DNA of 64,000 nucleotides from Stentor roeselii (taxonomy: Eukaryota > Ciliophora > Heterotrichea > Heterotrichida > Stentoridae), in NCBI GenBank assembly GCA_006503475.1, contig RSEH01000190.1, positions 28,666 to 92,665 on the forward strand. Reading direction: 5' to 3'. Below are positions 1 through 12,600 of this stretch, in pieces (position 1 is the first letter of the stretch; every line of letters starts with the position of its first letter). Below the pieces are notes generated by a model. The model saw nothing but the letters and a program-made list of their open reading frames with translations, searched no databases and was not told where the DNA came from. Position numbers and translations under genes: made by a program.

Positions 1-109
1 ATCTATTAAATAAACTTTTACCTTACTCAAGTAATCAATGATAAATTTGAAAAATCGCAATAGACAATAGATTAGCCTTGCAGTCAAAAGTTTTATGAAT
101 ATCATCATT

Positions 110-549
110 TTACAAATCCCATAAGAATACCATCCCATCGTTAGAAGAGGTGATTACGAAGTTCTGATCAAAAGCAACAGAGACCCTTCTGACCTGCTGA
201 TAATATTTTAATAAATACCTCCCATTATATTCATCTACAAAACAGACTTTTTCATCTTAGCATCCAACATTTGCTAAATCATGTCCAGACTTCGAAAAAT
301 AACAAATTTGGTAAATTTGACTGCAAATCCTCCTGTTTTTAAATAAATAACTCATGGCTTCGTCAAGATCATCCTGAAATCCATCTTCGCCAGAAAATTA
401 GTTCCTTCAATGAGTTCCCGATCTATATTTCGAATGGATTAGTTAAAATTGGTTTAAACTATAAATTCATCTGGATCTAACTCAATATAATGATTATGTT
501 GTAAGATTTCAAAAAATCTTCGAATGCAGGAATAGTTAAATTTAGGGTG
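110..549 (-). pseudogene. Decayed WD40-repeat protein fragment
   Basis: Reading the minus strand downward from about 549 gives roughly 145 codons of protein-like sequence. It is broken by three TAA codons and one frameshift near 410. The last part is a recognisable WD repeat: after a stretch resembling YYQQVRRVSVAFDQN comes a run ending in SSNDGMVFLWDL, the classic spacing before a Trp-Asp end. Another TAA follows immediately, then more protein-like sequence. No intact start or long open frame exists, so this is a relic, not a gene. It is unlike the SEC12-like WD40 gene later in the window, so its parent is probably elsewhere in the genome. The WD40 assignment is fairly secure; the specific family is unknown. 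Confidence 0.6.
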
Positions 550-559
550 CTATACATTT

Positions 560-1586
560 ATATAAATATATATTTTTTATTTAGTTATATAACACTAGGA
601 TAGCTATCACATTTTATCCTAAACTATTGATGCTTATAAAAGGTATAAGAATTAAAAGTGTTAAATAAATTTTAAAGTATTTAAGATTAAATAAGTCTTT
701 TTGGAACTTCTTAAGATTTCTAATTTTAATCTTGAGGAAATAAAAAAAATTGTAAGGAGGATTACAAAATATTTAAAAATTCATCAATTAACTTAAGAGA
801 TACAATATACATGTAAAAACTTTCATTTGCATGGGCAGAGGAACTGCTTTAAAAAATAAGAAAAACTTTGAATTATAGTAATAATTTATAGACTTAAAAT
901 ATTCCTGTGTATAATGTTTAGTCTTTGAAGTTTATATGTTAATTATTTAGACCTGTTTATACACGTGGGATAAAATGGTGACTCAAAACTTTATATTTTT
1001 AAACTAATCTTATCTATCAAGTTTTACTGCTACTAAAATCAAGCAGAATTAAATTAAAACTATTTCTAGAGTGAATTTATTTGTTTTATCAAAAGACAAT
1101 ATTTAAGTATTAATGCTTAAAACCTACCTGATTAGAATTCAAGTTTTGACGAGAAATTTGCAATGAAGATTATCGCCAGCGATATGAGTAATCTTCAAAA
1201 TAGCAAGGAAATAGTAAATAAAAAAGCCTTGACTAATTCAATGAAATTTATCTAATAATTAATATTTGACTGCTATCCATTTAATATATCCGAACTAACT
1301 CACAATAGCAGCCCTTAGTAATTTTCCCGCAATGAGTATCTTACATTCCTTTATATCAAGATTCTAAAGCTCACCACAAGAACTCTAAAAAAAAACCTTA
1401 AAAAAAAGTAAAATTTTCAAAAAAACCAAACCTTAAAGTCCAAAACTTCATCAACATCTCAAAAATTTAAATTTCTACCTAAATCATACCTCTGTATCCA
1501 ATATTAAAAAGCCCTAATATAAATATTCCTTCTTTGATTTAAATTTTTCTGTGGTATTAAATTAATGGTGGAAACTCTTTATAAAA
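560..1586. other. AT-rich intergenic DNA upstream of the kelch-oxidase gene
   Basis: No open frame of useful length is seen on either strand. The last 200 bases before the next start codon are rich in A with short C tracts on the sense strand, as seen upstream of some other genes here. A short minus-strand stretch around 1250-1380 reads as weakly protein-like (leucine-repeat flavour) with stops, too poor to call. Confidence 0.5.
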
Positions 1587-4500
1587 ATGGGTTGCATCAG
1601 TCCTAAAAACAAAAGCCACAGAGTTGACAGTACCATTCAGGAGGTCAACAGGTTCTTTTACTTCTCAAGAGTCACTAAAACTCTTTACGAGGTGACTTCA
1701 GAACAAGTCCTCGAGTTTAAACTGAAGGGCGAGATTGAAGCTTATCGCGATTCAGCCATCTCGACGCTTAACACTGACAAGATCGTTGTGATTGGAGGGT
1801 CAAACTTCTACAGTGAGCTTACTAATCAAGTTTATTTAATAGATTGCTCTACTGTAACAATCCATGATTACGGAAAAACTCCTGTTAGTACTAAGGATGG
1901 GCATATATTGGTTAAAGGAAATACATTGTACTTTGTAGGAACTACTATTGAGGCTAATGAACACTCTGGATTATTTATAGGTGGGCCTGTTATGATTTAT
2001 AGCTTAAGCAGTCACGAATGGACTGTTATTCCTCCTGAAAAGATCTCAAAAAATCATTTTTATTCATTGGCAAGGAACAAAAAAACCAATGATGAAATTA
2101 ATTTAGATCAAATCGACTTCAATTTGAATTCAATCATTTCTCCTGGAGTATTCATGTACGATGAAAGGTTGTACTATGTCGGCGGCAGAATATTTGACGG
2201 TAATGAATATGTTCCGTCGAAAAAAGTCTTCTCATTAGGGATTAATGAATGGGATTTGCGACTTGAACCTTTCTCGCTGCCTGTTACTTTAATAAACCCT
2301 TTGTGTATTAATAAAGGACATGTTCCGTTCATAGTAGGAGGCTTTTTAGAAAATGGAAAACCAAATTTGGATATTTTCAACTTTAAAGCAAAATCTAATG
2401 ATATTCAGCAATATGCAAAATCATTCGAAACCAGTCTAGAAGAAAACTATTCTCCACAAATCATTCACAAAGATATCATTTTCCATTCAATTCCAAAATT
2501 CTGGATAATTCCAGAAGAATCTAACGACCTGATAAGTTACACAGTATCCAAATCTCCAGGAGACATAAAAGAATCAGTCCGAAGAACCTTTAACCCTTCC
2601 TCATCCTCAATAGAAGCTCAATACATTCAAGTAAACAACCGAACTTTAACCGTAATGGAATTCGTTGCATCCAACGGTGACTACCTTTCAGACAACAACG
2701 GTAAGCAGGTCCTTCTCTTCGAAAGCGGAATGATAAACTTAGCTTCAACAGCATTTCACGTAGATGAAAATTTAACCATAATTTGTAAACCTTTACTCCG
2801 TAAAGACATCTCATCAAATCACAAAATAATTTTCAAGCTAAACCGAAAAACTGCAGTTTTCACCTTAGAAAGCCATTTTCTACACCCTGGCGAAATGACT
2901 CTGAACTTCGAGCATCTCCTCGATCGAAAAGACCCTCCTTCCCCTATTCACTGGGCAAGTCCAGTAACGATAAACAAAGTCCACTACACAAACTGGAGTC
3001 GAACAATAACAGCTAATAAAATTTGGACCGCAGCTCCGAAAAACTTCGAAGAAGTTGAATTGATTTGTAACTGGGGAATGGAAAATGAATATTTAATAAG
3101 GCCAAGAGGTGTTATTCATGGATGGTCACCTTTAACAATTTTAAATCAAGAGAAGGCAAAGGTCCTTCTAGTTGACCTTACCAAGTTCCCAGGGCCGATG
3201 AAGTTTAACTCTTCTGGTCCTTATGGTCCTTGTGTTACTGTTTCAGCTGGAACGACTTTAGGAGAATTATTAAAATTTTTAGAACAACAACAAGGAACTG
3301 GAGAGGCTCCTGGGTGGAGCTTTCCTCATACACCTGCACCTGCTCATCTTACTATTGGAGGAGTTTTAGCGATTAATGCACATGGCTCTGCGATTCCAGT
3401 GGAAACTGAGAATTTTCAGGTATCTTATGGGTCGTTAAGCAATCATATTTTAGAACTATGGGCAGTTGTTACTGACCCTAAATCAAGTAATCCTAAACGG
3501 TATATTGTTAAGAAATTTGATAGAAAAGATAAAGATATCAAAGCGTTTTTGGCTCATTTGGGAAGAACGATTGTTGTCCAAGTTACCTTGAAAGTGATTC
3601 CTAATTACAATTTAAGATGTCAGAGTCTTGTTAATTTAAGTTTTGAGACTTTATTTGCAGAACCTGTTAATGGTAAAAATCCGGAAAATTCGATAGGGTA
3701 CTTAGCAGAAAGAGCTGGAAGAGTGGAAGTCATCGGCTTTCCTTTCACTGAGTATCCTTGGACTAAGGTCTGGACACATGAAGCAGAAATTCCGATAGGC
3801 AGTGTAAAAGTAGAAAATATGAACAACTATCCTTTTTCTGATTCTTACCCAGACTACATCACAGATTTATTGAAAAAAGTTACATCGATTCCTGAAGTGA
3901 CTCCACCTTTATGCCAAATAATGTCGAAATACACAAATTTCGAACTAGTTCAACAAAACTTAACTGATCTTTGGGGTCCTTCTAAAAATACCTTGATTTA
4001 TATCAGGGACCAGACGTTAAGGGTCACTGCCAACGGGTATGCTATTCACATGAACCGAAAATACATTCAACAGGCTTGTTATTTATTTTATACGAAATTC
4101 GATCAGTTGATTAAAAAATACGATGCAAAGGGACAGTGGCCTATTAATTCGCCTTTAGAAATTAGAATCACTGGACTTGATAAAAATGAATATATTTTTG
4201 ATAATTCTGATGATGAATTTAATCGACCTGTCATTTCTGCTCTTGCTTATAGTCAGTTGGATAAGGAAAGAAACTGGGATGTCGCGGTTTGGCTTGATAT
4301 TTTAACTATTCCAGGAACTAAATATTCTGATAAATTTTATGCGGAGTTTGAAAATTGGCTTGATGATAATTTCAATGATGAAAATGCAAAAATTTTTGTG
4401 GAGTGGTCGAAAGGATGGGCTTATACTGAAAAAATGGGAGCGTGGAGTGATGGAAATTCTATTCAAAGTATTAGGAATGCATTTACTGAAGGGAGGGCTA

Positions 4501-4595
4501 GAGATGATAATTGGAAGTGGCAGGGAAAGACTTTGGAAAAGTATGATGCTGGGAATATTTTTTACTCTGGATTGAATAGGGTGTTATTTAGTTAG
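1587..4595 (+). CDS. Kelch-like propeller fused to type II cholesterol-oxidase-like FAD enzyme
   Basis: 1002 residues, ending in TAG. The start MGCISPKNKS resembles the dual-acylation start of Src-type kinases (Gly2 myristoylation, Cys3 palmitoylation), suggesting membrane tethering (inference). Residues about 20-330 form a kelch-like beta-propeller with repeated V(I)GG turns (VIGGSN, YYVGGR, IVGGFL). From about 470 to the end the sequence follows type II cholesterol oxidases of the vanillyl-alcohol-oxidase fold. RPRGVIHGWSPL carries His511, the likely covalent FAD attachment site. VTVSAGTTLGELL and the LTIGGVLAINAHG loop are FAD-binding. The substrate domain has SGRVE/AGRVE-FPFTEYPW, NNYPFSD, TLRVTANGYA and VEWSKGWAYT signatures. 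Known enzymes oxidise and isomerise 3-beta-hydroxysterols with O2, giving H2O2; this substrate is inferred. A colinear paralogue lies at 39240-42235 (-), and a decayed copy follows directly. No intron is needed. Confidence 0.85.
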   Translation: MGCISPKNKSHRVDSTIQEVNRFFYFSRVTKTLYEVTSEQVLEFKLKGEIEAYRDSAISTLNTDKIVVIGGSNFYSELTNQVYLIDCSTVTIHDYGKTPVSTKDGHILVKGNTLYFVGTTIEANEHSGLFIGGPVMIYSLSSHEWTVIPPEKISKNHFYSLARNKKTNDEINLDQIDFNLNSIISPGVFMYDERLYYVGGRIFDGNEYVPSKKVFSLGINEWDLRLEPFSLPVTLINPLCINKGHVPFIVGGFLENGKPNLDIFNFKAKSNDIQQYAKSFETSLEENYSPQIIHKDIIFHSIPKFWIIPEESNDLISYTVSKSPGDIKESVRRTFNPSSSSIEAQYIQVNNRTLTVMEFVASNGDYLSDNNGKQVLLFESGMINLASTAFHVDENLTIICKPLLRKDISSNHKIIFKLNRKTAVFTLESHFLHPGEMTLNFEHLLDRKDPPSPIHWASPVTINKVHYTNWSRTITANKIWTAAPKNFEEVELICNWGMENEYLIRPRGVIHGWSPLTILNQEKAKVLLVDLTKFPGPMKFNSSGPYGPCVTVSAGTTLGELLKFLEQQQGTGEAPGWSFPHTPAPAHLTIGGVLAINAHGSAIPVETENFQVSYGSLSNHILELWAVVTDPKSSNPKRYIVKKFDRKDKDIKAFLAHLGRTIVVQVTLKVIPNYNLRCQSLVNLSFETLFAEPVNGKNPENSIGYLAERAGRVEVIGFPFTEYPWTKVWTHEAEIPIGSVKVENMNNYPFSDSYPDYITDLLKKVTSIPEVTPPLCQIMSKYTNFELVQQNLTDLWGPSKNTLIYIRDQTLRVTANGYAIHMNRKYIQQACYLFYTKFDQLIKKYDAKGQWPINSPLEIRITGLDKNEYIFDNSDDEFNRPVISALAYSQLDKERNWDVAVWLDILTIPGTKYSDKFYAEFENWLDDNFNDENAKIFVEWSKGWAYTEKMGAWSDGNSIQSIRNAFTEGRARDDNWKWQGKTLEKYDAGNIFYSGLNRVLFS

Positions 4596-5239
4596 ATGAT
4601 TATTAGATTTTTTATGATTTTTTGATTTTTATTCGAGGATTCATTGATTGTTGATTTAAGTAATGGAAAGTTTAGCATAAGATATATAACGAAAAAATCT
4701 AGTTATTGATTAGTTTCCATTCAACTATATTTCTTATTGGTCCTTCTAACACTTATAACTGCTCTAAATTCAATAATTATTAAAAATTTGATTATACAGG
4801 CTTCACATATTCTCATTAAACTTGATATATTCGATAAATTCTTTAACTTAAACAGTATTCATTATTTTCAGAATAAATATTGTTTCCTGCACTTATTGAA
4901 AACATCAACTTTTGTTAAAAAACTCTGCAAAAATTATTCTCAAAGAAATGTTTGTCTAGAAATAAAAGCAAACAAAATTAACTCGACTCTTTACCCCTGA
5001 TATCCGTATCTAATAAATAAATTTAAATACAAGATAAATTAAAATATGAGTTTTCAGCTCTCTAACTTCTTTCTTAATCTCAAGTAATCAAATAACTGAG
5101 CCATTCATCTAAAATTTCCCTTTGAGTTAAAATGAGCCTATTAATTAATGGCTGATATTCTTCTATAAATGGAATGAATGGTTGACATCCTTTTATAAAT
5201 GGATTCTTTGTCCAGAGAAAAATGCCATAGATTTAAAAG
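4596..5239. other. AT-rich spacer between the oxidase gene and its relic
   Basis: No supported gene. Short open frames here have no family signature and are compositionally like the surrounding AT-rich DNA. A small imperfect direct repeat sits near its end (listed separately). Confidence 0.5.
5147..5202. repeat. Imperfect 30-bp direct repeat, two copies
   Basis: The block AATGGCTGATATTCTTCTAT plus AAATGG at 5147-5172 recurs with a few substitutions at 5177-5202 (period 30). It lies just before the decayed oxidase copy. It looks like a simple local duplication with no evident function. Confidence 0.6.
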
Positions 5240-6395
5240 TCCTTAGGAGAATAGTTATTTTCTTTCTTAAAACACTAGAAAACTTAACAGAAGGTAATAT
5301 TAGATAAAATGATAGAGAAAATTAAAGGAAAAGATGAAAATCTTTACGGATTCCGCCTTACCGTGGTGGAAACAGACAAGATAATAATGGTAATATGTTC
5401 GAACCTGCAAATGATGTGACAAGCAAAATATTTTAAAGGACTATTGATATCAGAAGTTCAGGAATTCGGAATGTTCTTAGGAAGCCATATTTTTAAGAAA
5501 GATCACTTTTTACTTCCTAGAGACTACTGTTGAAGTAAATAAGCACTTTGGGATTTTTGCAAAAGGATCTGCTATACTTTTCAACTTAAATAGCAATCAA
5601 TGGATGTAGTCCCTCCTGAAATGTTTCCAATTCAAGTATTTGTCGTTTACCAGAAATTTCATCACTTATAATAGTTTCGACTTGGATTAAATCAACTTTA
5701 ACATTAAGTCCCTCTAATATCCTATAACTTTTTTGTTCAATGATCAGATTATTCTAATGGTAGCAGGATTTAATGTCTATAAATATGTTCCATATATGAA
5801 AAGATTCTTAGGAATTCTTAACTGGATTGCGATTAAAGCCTTTCTAGCCACCAAAGTTTTTATCAATCAATTATTTATAAATAAAAGTCTTACTGATATC
5901 ATAGCTGGCGGCAATTTGTAAGATGAAGAACCAAATTATGATATTTTTTTATTCATATAACTTAAGATAAAAATGATTTAAATGGTTTAATGATAAATTT
6001 GAGAGTCTTTAAAGGTGAGCTTTATTTATATAATTTGATAATTTTACAATTGAATTTAAAAGAGTGAGATTTTAACTGATTAATTATTTTATACTCAATT
6101 TGATTTTATCGAATCGGGATGCTATAAGAAAATAATATTCTCTGGTGTTCTGTTAATTGGGTAGTTATTTCAGCATTTGCTTACAGTTAGATCAGGACAA
6201 AGAATTTGATGCTGCTTTGTGAGTTTTTTGACACTTCTTCTCTTAACCATTTTTATTTAAAACTCGAGCAAAAGTTTAATGTTTAGTGCGAAGGTTTAAA
6301 TTGATTATCGAAGGACTGGACTTATATTCATGAAAAAAGACTTAGGAGTAATAGTAAAGTAATCCAGGGCATTAAAGATGAATTACTGATAATAC
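5240..6395 (+). pseudogene. Decayed, internally deleted copy of the kelch/cholesterol-oxidase gene
   Basis: Shifting between three forward frames recovers a colinear match to the intact gene upstream. KLKEKMKIFTDSAL then ETDKIIM (about 5320-5400) match the first propeller blade. ITFYFLETTVEVNKHFG then LFNLNSNQW (5497-5610) match the next. The stretch FNDQIILMVAGFNVYKYVP through FINKSLTDIIAGG (5734-5915) matches the third and fourth blades, and DEEPNYDIF follows a TAA. After a gap, VVISAFAYS, LDQDKEFDAAL and LSKDWTYIHEK (6150-6345) match the extreme C-terminus. The central 550-650 residues, including the whole FAD-binding part, are missing, although the remaining ends keep their order. Many stops and indels; clearly dead. 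Confidence 0.85.
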
Positions 6396-6640
6396 TGTTA
6401 AAAATGATGACATTATGCATCAAAAAGACCTTATCCAACAATAATACTATTAATCTCTTAATTCATATCTAACCAAGACATTATTTATTCAATAATAATA
6501 TTCATGAATAACTATCTCTGAATATCCCAACATTTAAATTCCCCAAAATTCCCTCCCTCCTAAAACATCCAATCCAAAAAAATTTCTCCAAACACATCCC
6601 TATCAACTCCAATCTCCATAAACCAAATTAAAAAATCCTA

Positions 6641-9600
6641 TTAACGAATATCCTGTTTTTCCGTTCCTTCTCGAGATCCAAGTTCATCCATGGACTCACT
6701 TTCAACTTTCCTCTTTTTCCTCTTTTCAAAGCACTTATAAAAGCAGACCCTAATCTGCAAGATAACTCCAAGATTAGGAAAAATCCACTTCATCAAAAGA
6801 TATTCAAAACCCGGCATAAAAAAGAAGTCTCCGATATACCCAGTGACAGTTGTAACGATCCACTTATAACTAACAGAAATATCCAAGTTCATAGCGAACA
6901 TAGCGATGCTCCAAGAGAACCAGATCATAAGCGGCCAGCAAAAAGCAAGACAGCCGATTCTTCTCCACCTGTTCTGCTTGATAATCCTGACATTTTCATC
7001 TTTAGACCATTTGATATTAACAGGGTTGTTTTTCGTCAAGTAAGCAACGACCACTTCAATGCAGAACATGATGATAGTCGAGTAAACCATAACTAAAAAG
7101 TCTCTAAAAGTATACCCGCTGATTGCTTCTCTTATCGTTGTCGCTTCTTCACCGCCACCCCCATCATAAAACAATCCAATAAAATACATCTTTCCAATCA
7201 AAACCGTGAAAATCATGGTGCAAGTCGAAAGTCTAAAAGCATTCGGGTCAAACAAGAAGAAAATCCTTAAAAACTTGTGATTATGAATCAAGTTTTTTAT
7301 ACGAACTCTCGCTTTAATGATGATATTTTCTTCTTTCTTCGGGTCTAGCATCTCACCTTCAGCGATGTCTGAGTCGACCATGATAGCTTCGTCATTTTGA
7401 GAGATATGAAGACTTTGCTCTTGGGCTTCAACGACTTTTAAAACGTTTTGATTGTCGATTTGTTTGATGATTTCTTTCATATCTTCAGCGTCTTTTGATC
7501 CTACTAAAATTGCGATGATTACGTAAGCTACTAAAAGAGTTCCACAAACATAAAAGCCGAGAGCACTAGTCGCGTTTAAGTCTTTTAATGATTTAAAGTC
7601 AGTGGTTTGGGCGAAGTTGTTTGAAGGAAAAAATCCGCCTCCTTCAGTTCCTTCCCCTGCTGAGAAGAAAGAAAGATGACTACATTCACAGATGATTGAA
7701 AATGTCTTCACCTCAACAACAGTGCACCCGAATGAGTCCCATTGATAACTTTCATTTAAAAAAACACAAGCAGGTTTTTTCACAGTCTCAACACTAACAA
7801 CCGGCACTTCTAACAGAAATTTACTAGTCTTTAAACTGACATCTTTTAAAAGTCCTTCTTGAAAAACAGAAATCGATAACACGTCAGGAACTGATTCACT
7901 TTCACCTGTTGAATCAAGTTTAACAGTACTGAAGTGCATTCCTATTTTCAACCCCCCTGCCATCTGTTGAAAGACCTCACTGGGCACGTTGACTGAAGCC
8001 AGGCCTTCTGTTTTCAACTGAGCACCTGAGGTATAATCATTAAAAACCAGTGACTGCATCGTCATTTGATTTGTTTCAAGTTGATTTTTCTGCCCTGGAA
8101 TCATTTTTTTCATCATTCCTGAATTCACGTTGTTGAGGACTTGATGCAAGGAGTCCATTGAAGCTGTCTGGTTGTAAAGTGCTGAAAGTTTCATTTTTAC
8201 TGAATTATCAACTGAGTCTAAAAGGTTTTCTGCCTGGTCTTTAGTGAGTCCTAAGTGATCAGTTTGGTTTAACAGCTGGTGAATCAATTGAGTTGTCTTG
8301 TTCAGGTTTTCTTCTGAACGAAGGTTAGGGTTTTGGGTCAGGTCTTGAAGTAAAGAACTCGTCAAGTCGATTAGCTCTGGACTTGCCATGCTTAGTTCTA
8401 TTAAAGAAGAGACTTTTTCTTGGATTAAAAAAAGAGTCTCTTGAAGTTTTGTGTCGAGCTCTGGGAAAGTCTCAGTATCGCTCCGGCGGTTTAGACTTGC
8501 TGATAGAATATTGCTTAAAACGTTTGGAAGTAAGTCGAAACGCACTTGATTCAAGGAATTTGAAGTTTTTTTCAAGAATTCATCGATTTTTGATTGGTCT
8601 TGTTTTTTTATTGTGACTGTTAAAGTCTCTTCGGAATAATCACCTAGACTATCGAAGACTTTAGTAAAAACTGTAAGTTTTTCACCTTTGTAAGGAAGGA
8701 TTAGTTTAGCTGAGTTGCTGATACTTGTTGGAATTAAGATAAAGGATATGTTTTCTTGAATATACCCGAAGTTGTAGAGAAGTGGATAGTTTTTTTCAGT
8801 GTCTTGCCAGTCGTTTGTTAAGAAATAAAATTCAGTTTCTAGCTCAGTTCCTTCATTGGGAGTGACTGAAAATATTCCGAATTTTGGTGGAGAGTTCATG
8901 GTGAAGTCGTAGTAGTATTCACTTGAAGAGCCACTCTCAGAAGTCATTTCAAGGACTAGCTTGTAACTCTCGCCTTGAACCAAGCCACTTGGATCTATCC
9001 CTATATAGACCTGGTCTGTCGGAGTTATGAAAATCGAGTCTTTTCCTTCCACTCTCCAGGAAAAACTGAAAACATCAGTTTCTTCATAAATCGCTTTAAA
9101 AGTAAGTTTTTCAGATATCTTGAATACCCTTTTTTCAGTACTTGTAAGTGCCTCGACTATTTGAACTTTTGCAACTTTCCAAGAAACGATTTTTAAGGCA
9201 AGGGAAAGTGAAGATGAAATGAATTCAGAGGTTTCTTGGTCGAGTTGGTAGTTTAAAGTTACTGTTAAAACTAGCTTGTCAAGTGCCTGACTCTGCAGAA
9301 AAGTCCTGGGAATAGTCACTATTGACTTATTGTTCGTGAATTGGAACTTGCAAGGCCTTCCCAACAAGAAACATTCCCAAGTGAACTGAAAATTCGTATT
9401 TTCAGGAAGCGGGTTTAATATCAAAGAGCTGATAGTCAAGTCTTCTAGACTTGAAACAAAGCCCCCGATACGATCTGTTGAAATTATCAGGTCTGAAGGA
9501 AGAATCTTGATGTTCAGCTGTGAGATTGACTCGGCTTTAGACAATGTCTCAGTCACTGTTAGCTCAAATTTTAATATTCCAGGTAAGAAGAAGTTTTCAG

Positions 9601-12600
9601 GAATTTTCACTGAAGTGGGAACTGTTTGTAAAGCCCAGAACTTGTCGAAGTCAGCAGAGATTTCTTTTTGGTTTTTTAGTTTCCAGGAGTAATTAAATAA
9701 AGGGTTTTTTGAGCAGGTGTCAATTGATTTTATAGAAAATTGACAGGGTGATGACTGTTTACAAGAGTTTTCATTTACTTGTTCGAAAAGGACAGTGATT
9801 TTATTTTCTGTTGTCAATAAAACCTTTGATGTTGTTGAGTCTTGGTAATCAAATCGATTTTTTACAGTTAAAGTTATCAGAATTGTACCTTCTTCAAGTA
9901 AATCTCTTGGAATAGGGTAGATCGAAATCCCTTTTTTTGAAAGTTCTGGAATTTCTTTATCATTTAACACAAATTCCCATTGATACTGAAGATCATCAAG
10001 TAACTTTCCAGTGGATAAACTTCCATCAACAGTTAAATTCTGACAATTAAGCAAAATCGTATCTGGAACACTGATGATAGCTTTGGGTGTTGGAAACTCA
10101 GCTGAAAACTTCAAAGAAACACTGACAAATGTTGAGTTAAACCCACATTCCTGCCGAGTTCCAATAAGACTTTTCTCTAAAAACGAAATCGTTTCTTCCT
10201 TTAAAGTATTCCCTTTTCCTAAAACAATAGTAAGAACTTTAAGATTTTCAGAAAAAATACATGAAAACCCTGCACCTAGCTTGAAAATCACACTTTCATT
10301 AAACAAAGCCTTACAAGGTACTTTTATAACAGGTACTTCAAAGTTAATGATAACCTGCATAAAGCTATTATCAAAGTACCCAGAGACTTCTCCTTGTTGT
10401 AGCCATCTAGTGCAATTATCACATTTATCTTGATAAATTTTCTGTATTCCTGGACATCTACAAGAATTACTTCTAATATCATAATCTGCGCCTTCAGCGC
10501 AGGCACATGGAAAAGTTTTACTCACAGACCCATCCACACATTGAGTGCAGTTTTCATTTAAAAACTGAAAAGTCTTACACAGAGGGTCAGGGTGAATATT
10601 ACAATTTACTTCACTTGAACACCCTGTCAAGCACTCAACTCGACAACGCCCGCAGCGGAGCTGCGGGCCAGGAAATTCATTAAAAAGACAAGAAGATAAA
10701 AATTCATTCATCTCTAAACATTCAGAACCCGAGCAAGAATCAAGTGGGTCAAAGTTGTTAACCAAAAAATTAAAAAAACTCACTCTGTATATATACCCTG
10801 TAAATGAACTCACTATTCGCCCTCCTAAAAAGAAATAACTTGTTAAGGGCTGGTTAAAGATTGAATTTATTTCAGCTTTTATTTCTATTTCTTCGTTGTT
10901 TAGATAGGTTCTTAATGTTAACTTGTTTGAAGTGAAGTCAAGAGACCAACGGAAATGATACCAAAGGCCTGGAGTTATTGGCGAGGAATGGTTCAGATTT
11001 GATGAAGAGAATGTGTCGGTTATCATGTAGCTTAGGAAGAGTTGAGGCGATTTTGAAGTTATTTGGTGGGAAAGAGAGATGAAGGGAAATTTTTCGTCTG
11101 ATAGAGATAATAATTGACCTGGGTTTAAAGGGTTTAGGAAAAGTTCAAATGTGTGGGTGTTGCTTACTCGAAGGGTAGATGGCTTTTGAGGGGTCCCTAG
11201 GGTGGCTGATGAACGGTTGAAGTAAAGACCTCGTTTGTAGAGGAGGAATGGGTCGAGGTTATCGTATTTTGGCCAGAAACTGTCGTCGAGGCCCATGTAC
11301 ATCTGGTATTTTCCACTGGTGATCACATTACTAACCCTGTTAAAAGTAAAAGAAAAAACCCTAACATCATTACGATTGCATTTCCAATCATCACTTAAAT
11401 CCCCATCCCCACAATAACTCAAGCAAGTGCCATCATAATTTTTGAAAAATGGTCTAATACAATTCTGATCACTTTCCATCAAATAACTGCACCCTTCATA
11501 TCTCGGTAAACAACGAGCACATTTTCCGCTTTCCTCAACCCAAATCGATTTTTCCATACATCTCAAGCAAGTAGATTCACTATTACTACAAACATCACAA
11601 TATTCATCATTGCAAGGTCTACAGTCATTCGGCCTTCTACAATTACAAAGATTAGGACAAGCAGAGCAACTCTTTCCATTAAAATAATAAAAAGGTCTAC
11701 AATTCCAAAGAAAAGAGCCAATCATTAAAACATCAGAAAGATCATTGAAATTAACAGCTTCAGACCAATAGTTAAATGAGTAAATCCAGCCGATTATCCC
11801 TGAACCGATTGAAAAGCTTGAAGGCCAGTCAAGGTAATAATCATTTACTTTCTCTTCAGAGAAAAAAGTGTCTTGTCTGATAGAGATCGTCAGAGGTTGG
11901 CCTTGTTCTGATTTAACTGAAACAAATAAAAAACTCCAGGTGTCTATATTAAAGTTGTTATTCAAACTAAAGGAAAATACCTGGTTTTGAAGAGTTATTG
12001 AAATTGATAACTTTTTTCTTGAAGTTTCTATAAAAAATGATGGCTTTTCTAGTACTCGACCCAGACTTCGAGAATTGATCCACATTGATATTGAGAAAAT
12101 ATTTGAAAACATTGAAAATTCTGGACCTGTCAGTTGAGAGCCGTTAAAATAAACCCCTCTTAAATAACCGATCAAAGGAGGCTCTTTTGAAGCATAAATA
12201 AAAGAAAGGTCAGGGTTTTCAGTCTGAAAAATTCCGTCAAGTTGATTAAAAATAATCCTTGCGCTAGTCATTTCAGAAGCGATACAAGATGTATCAACCT
12301 GCTTGTAAAATAAAGGACATTTAACAGTGCAGAAGTGGTTTAAAGTGATATAGCAGCTAGTACAAGAACTATAACTCGCGTCGTTGCAAGTTTTACACGC
12401 TGGGTGACAAGGTAAGCACTTGCTTCCGAAATTTACTTTTCCTTCTGGACAAACACAGTTAGATTCAGCATAAATAGCTTCAGGAGAACATTTTTTGCAA
12501 GAGGTTGAATCGAATGAATCACAAGAGTCACAAAGGATATTCGAGCAAAGTGAACAAGTGTCACTGTATCTGCAAGTAAGACATGTCAACATGCATTTCT

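Noticed and set aside
110-549. TAA read as glutamine, making the WD40 frame an active gene
   Set aside because: Intact genes in the same window use TAA and TAG as true stops at homologous C-termini, and this frame also needs a frameshift and has no start.
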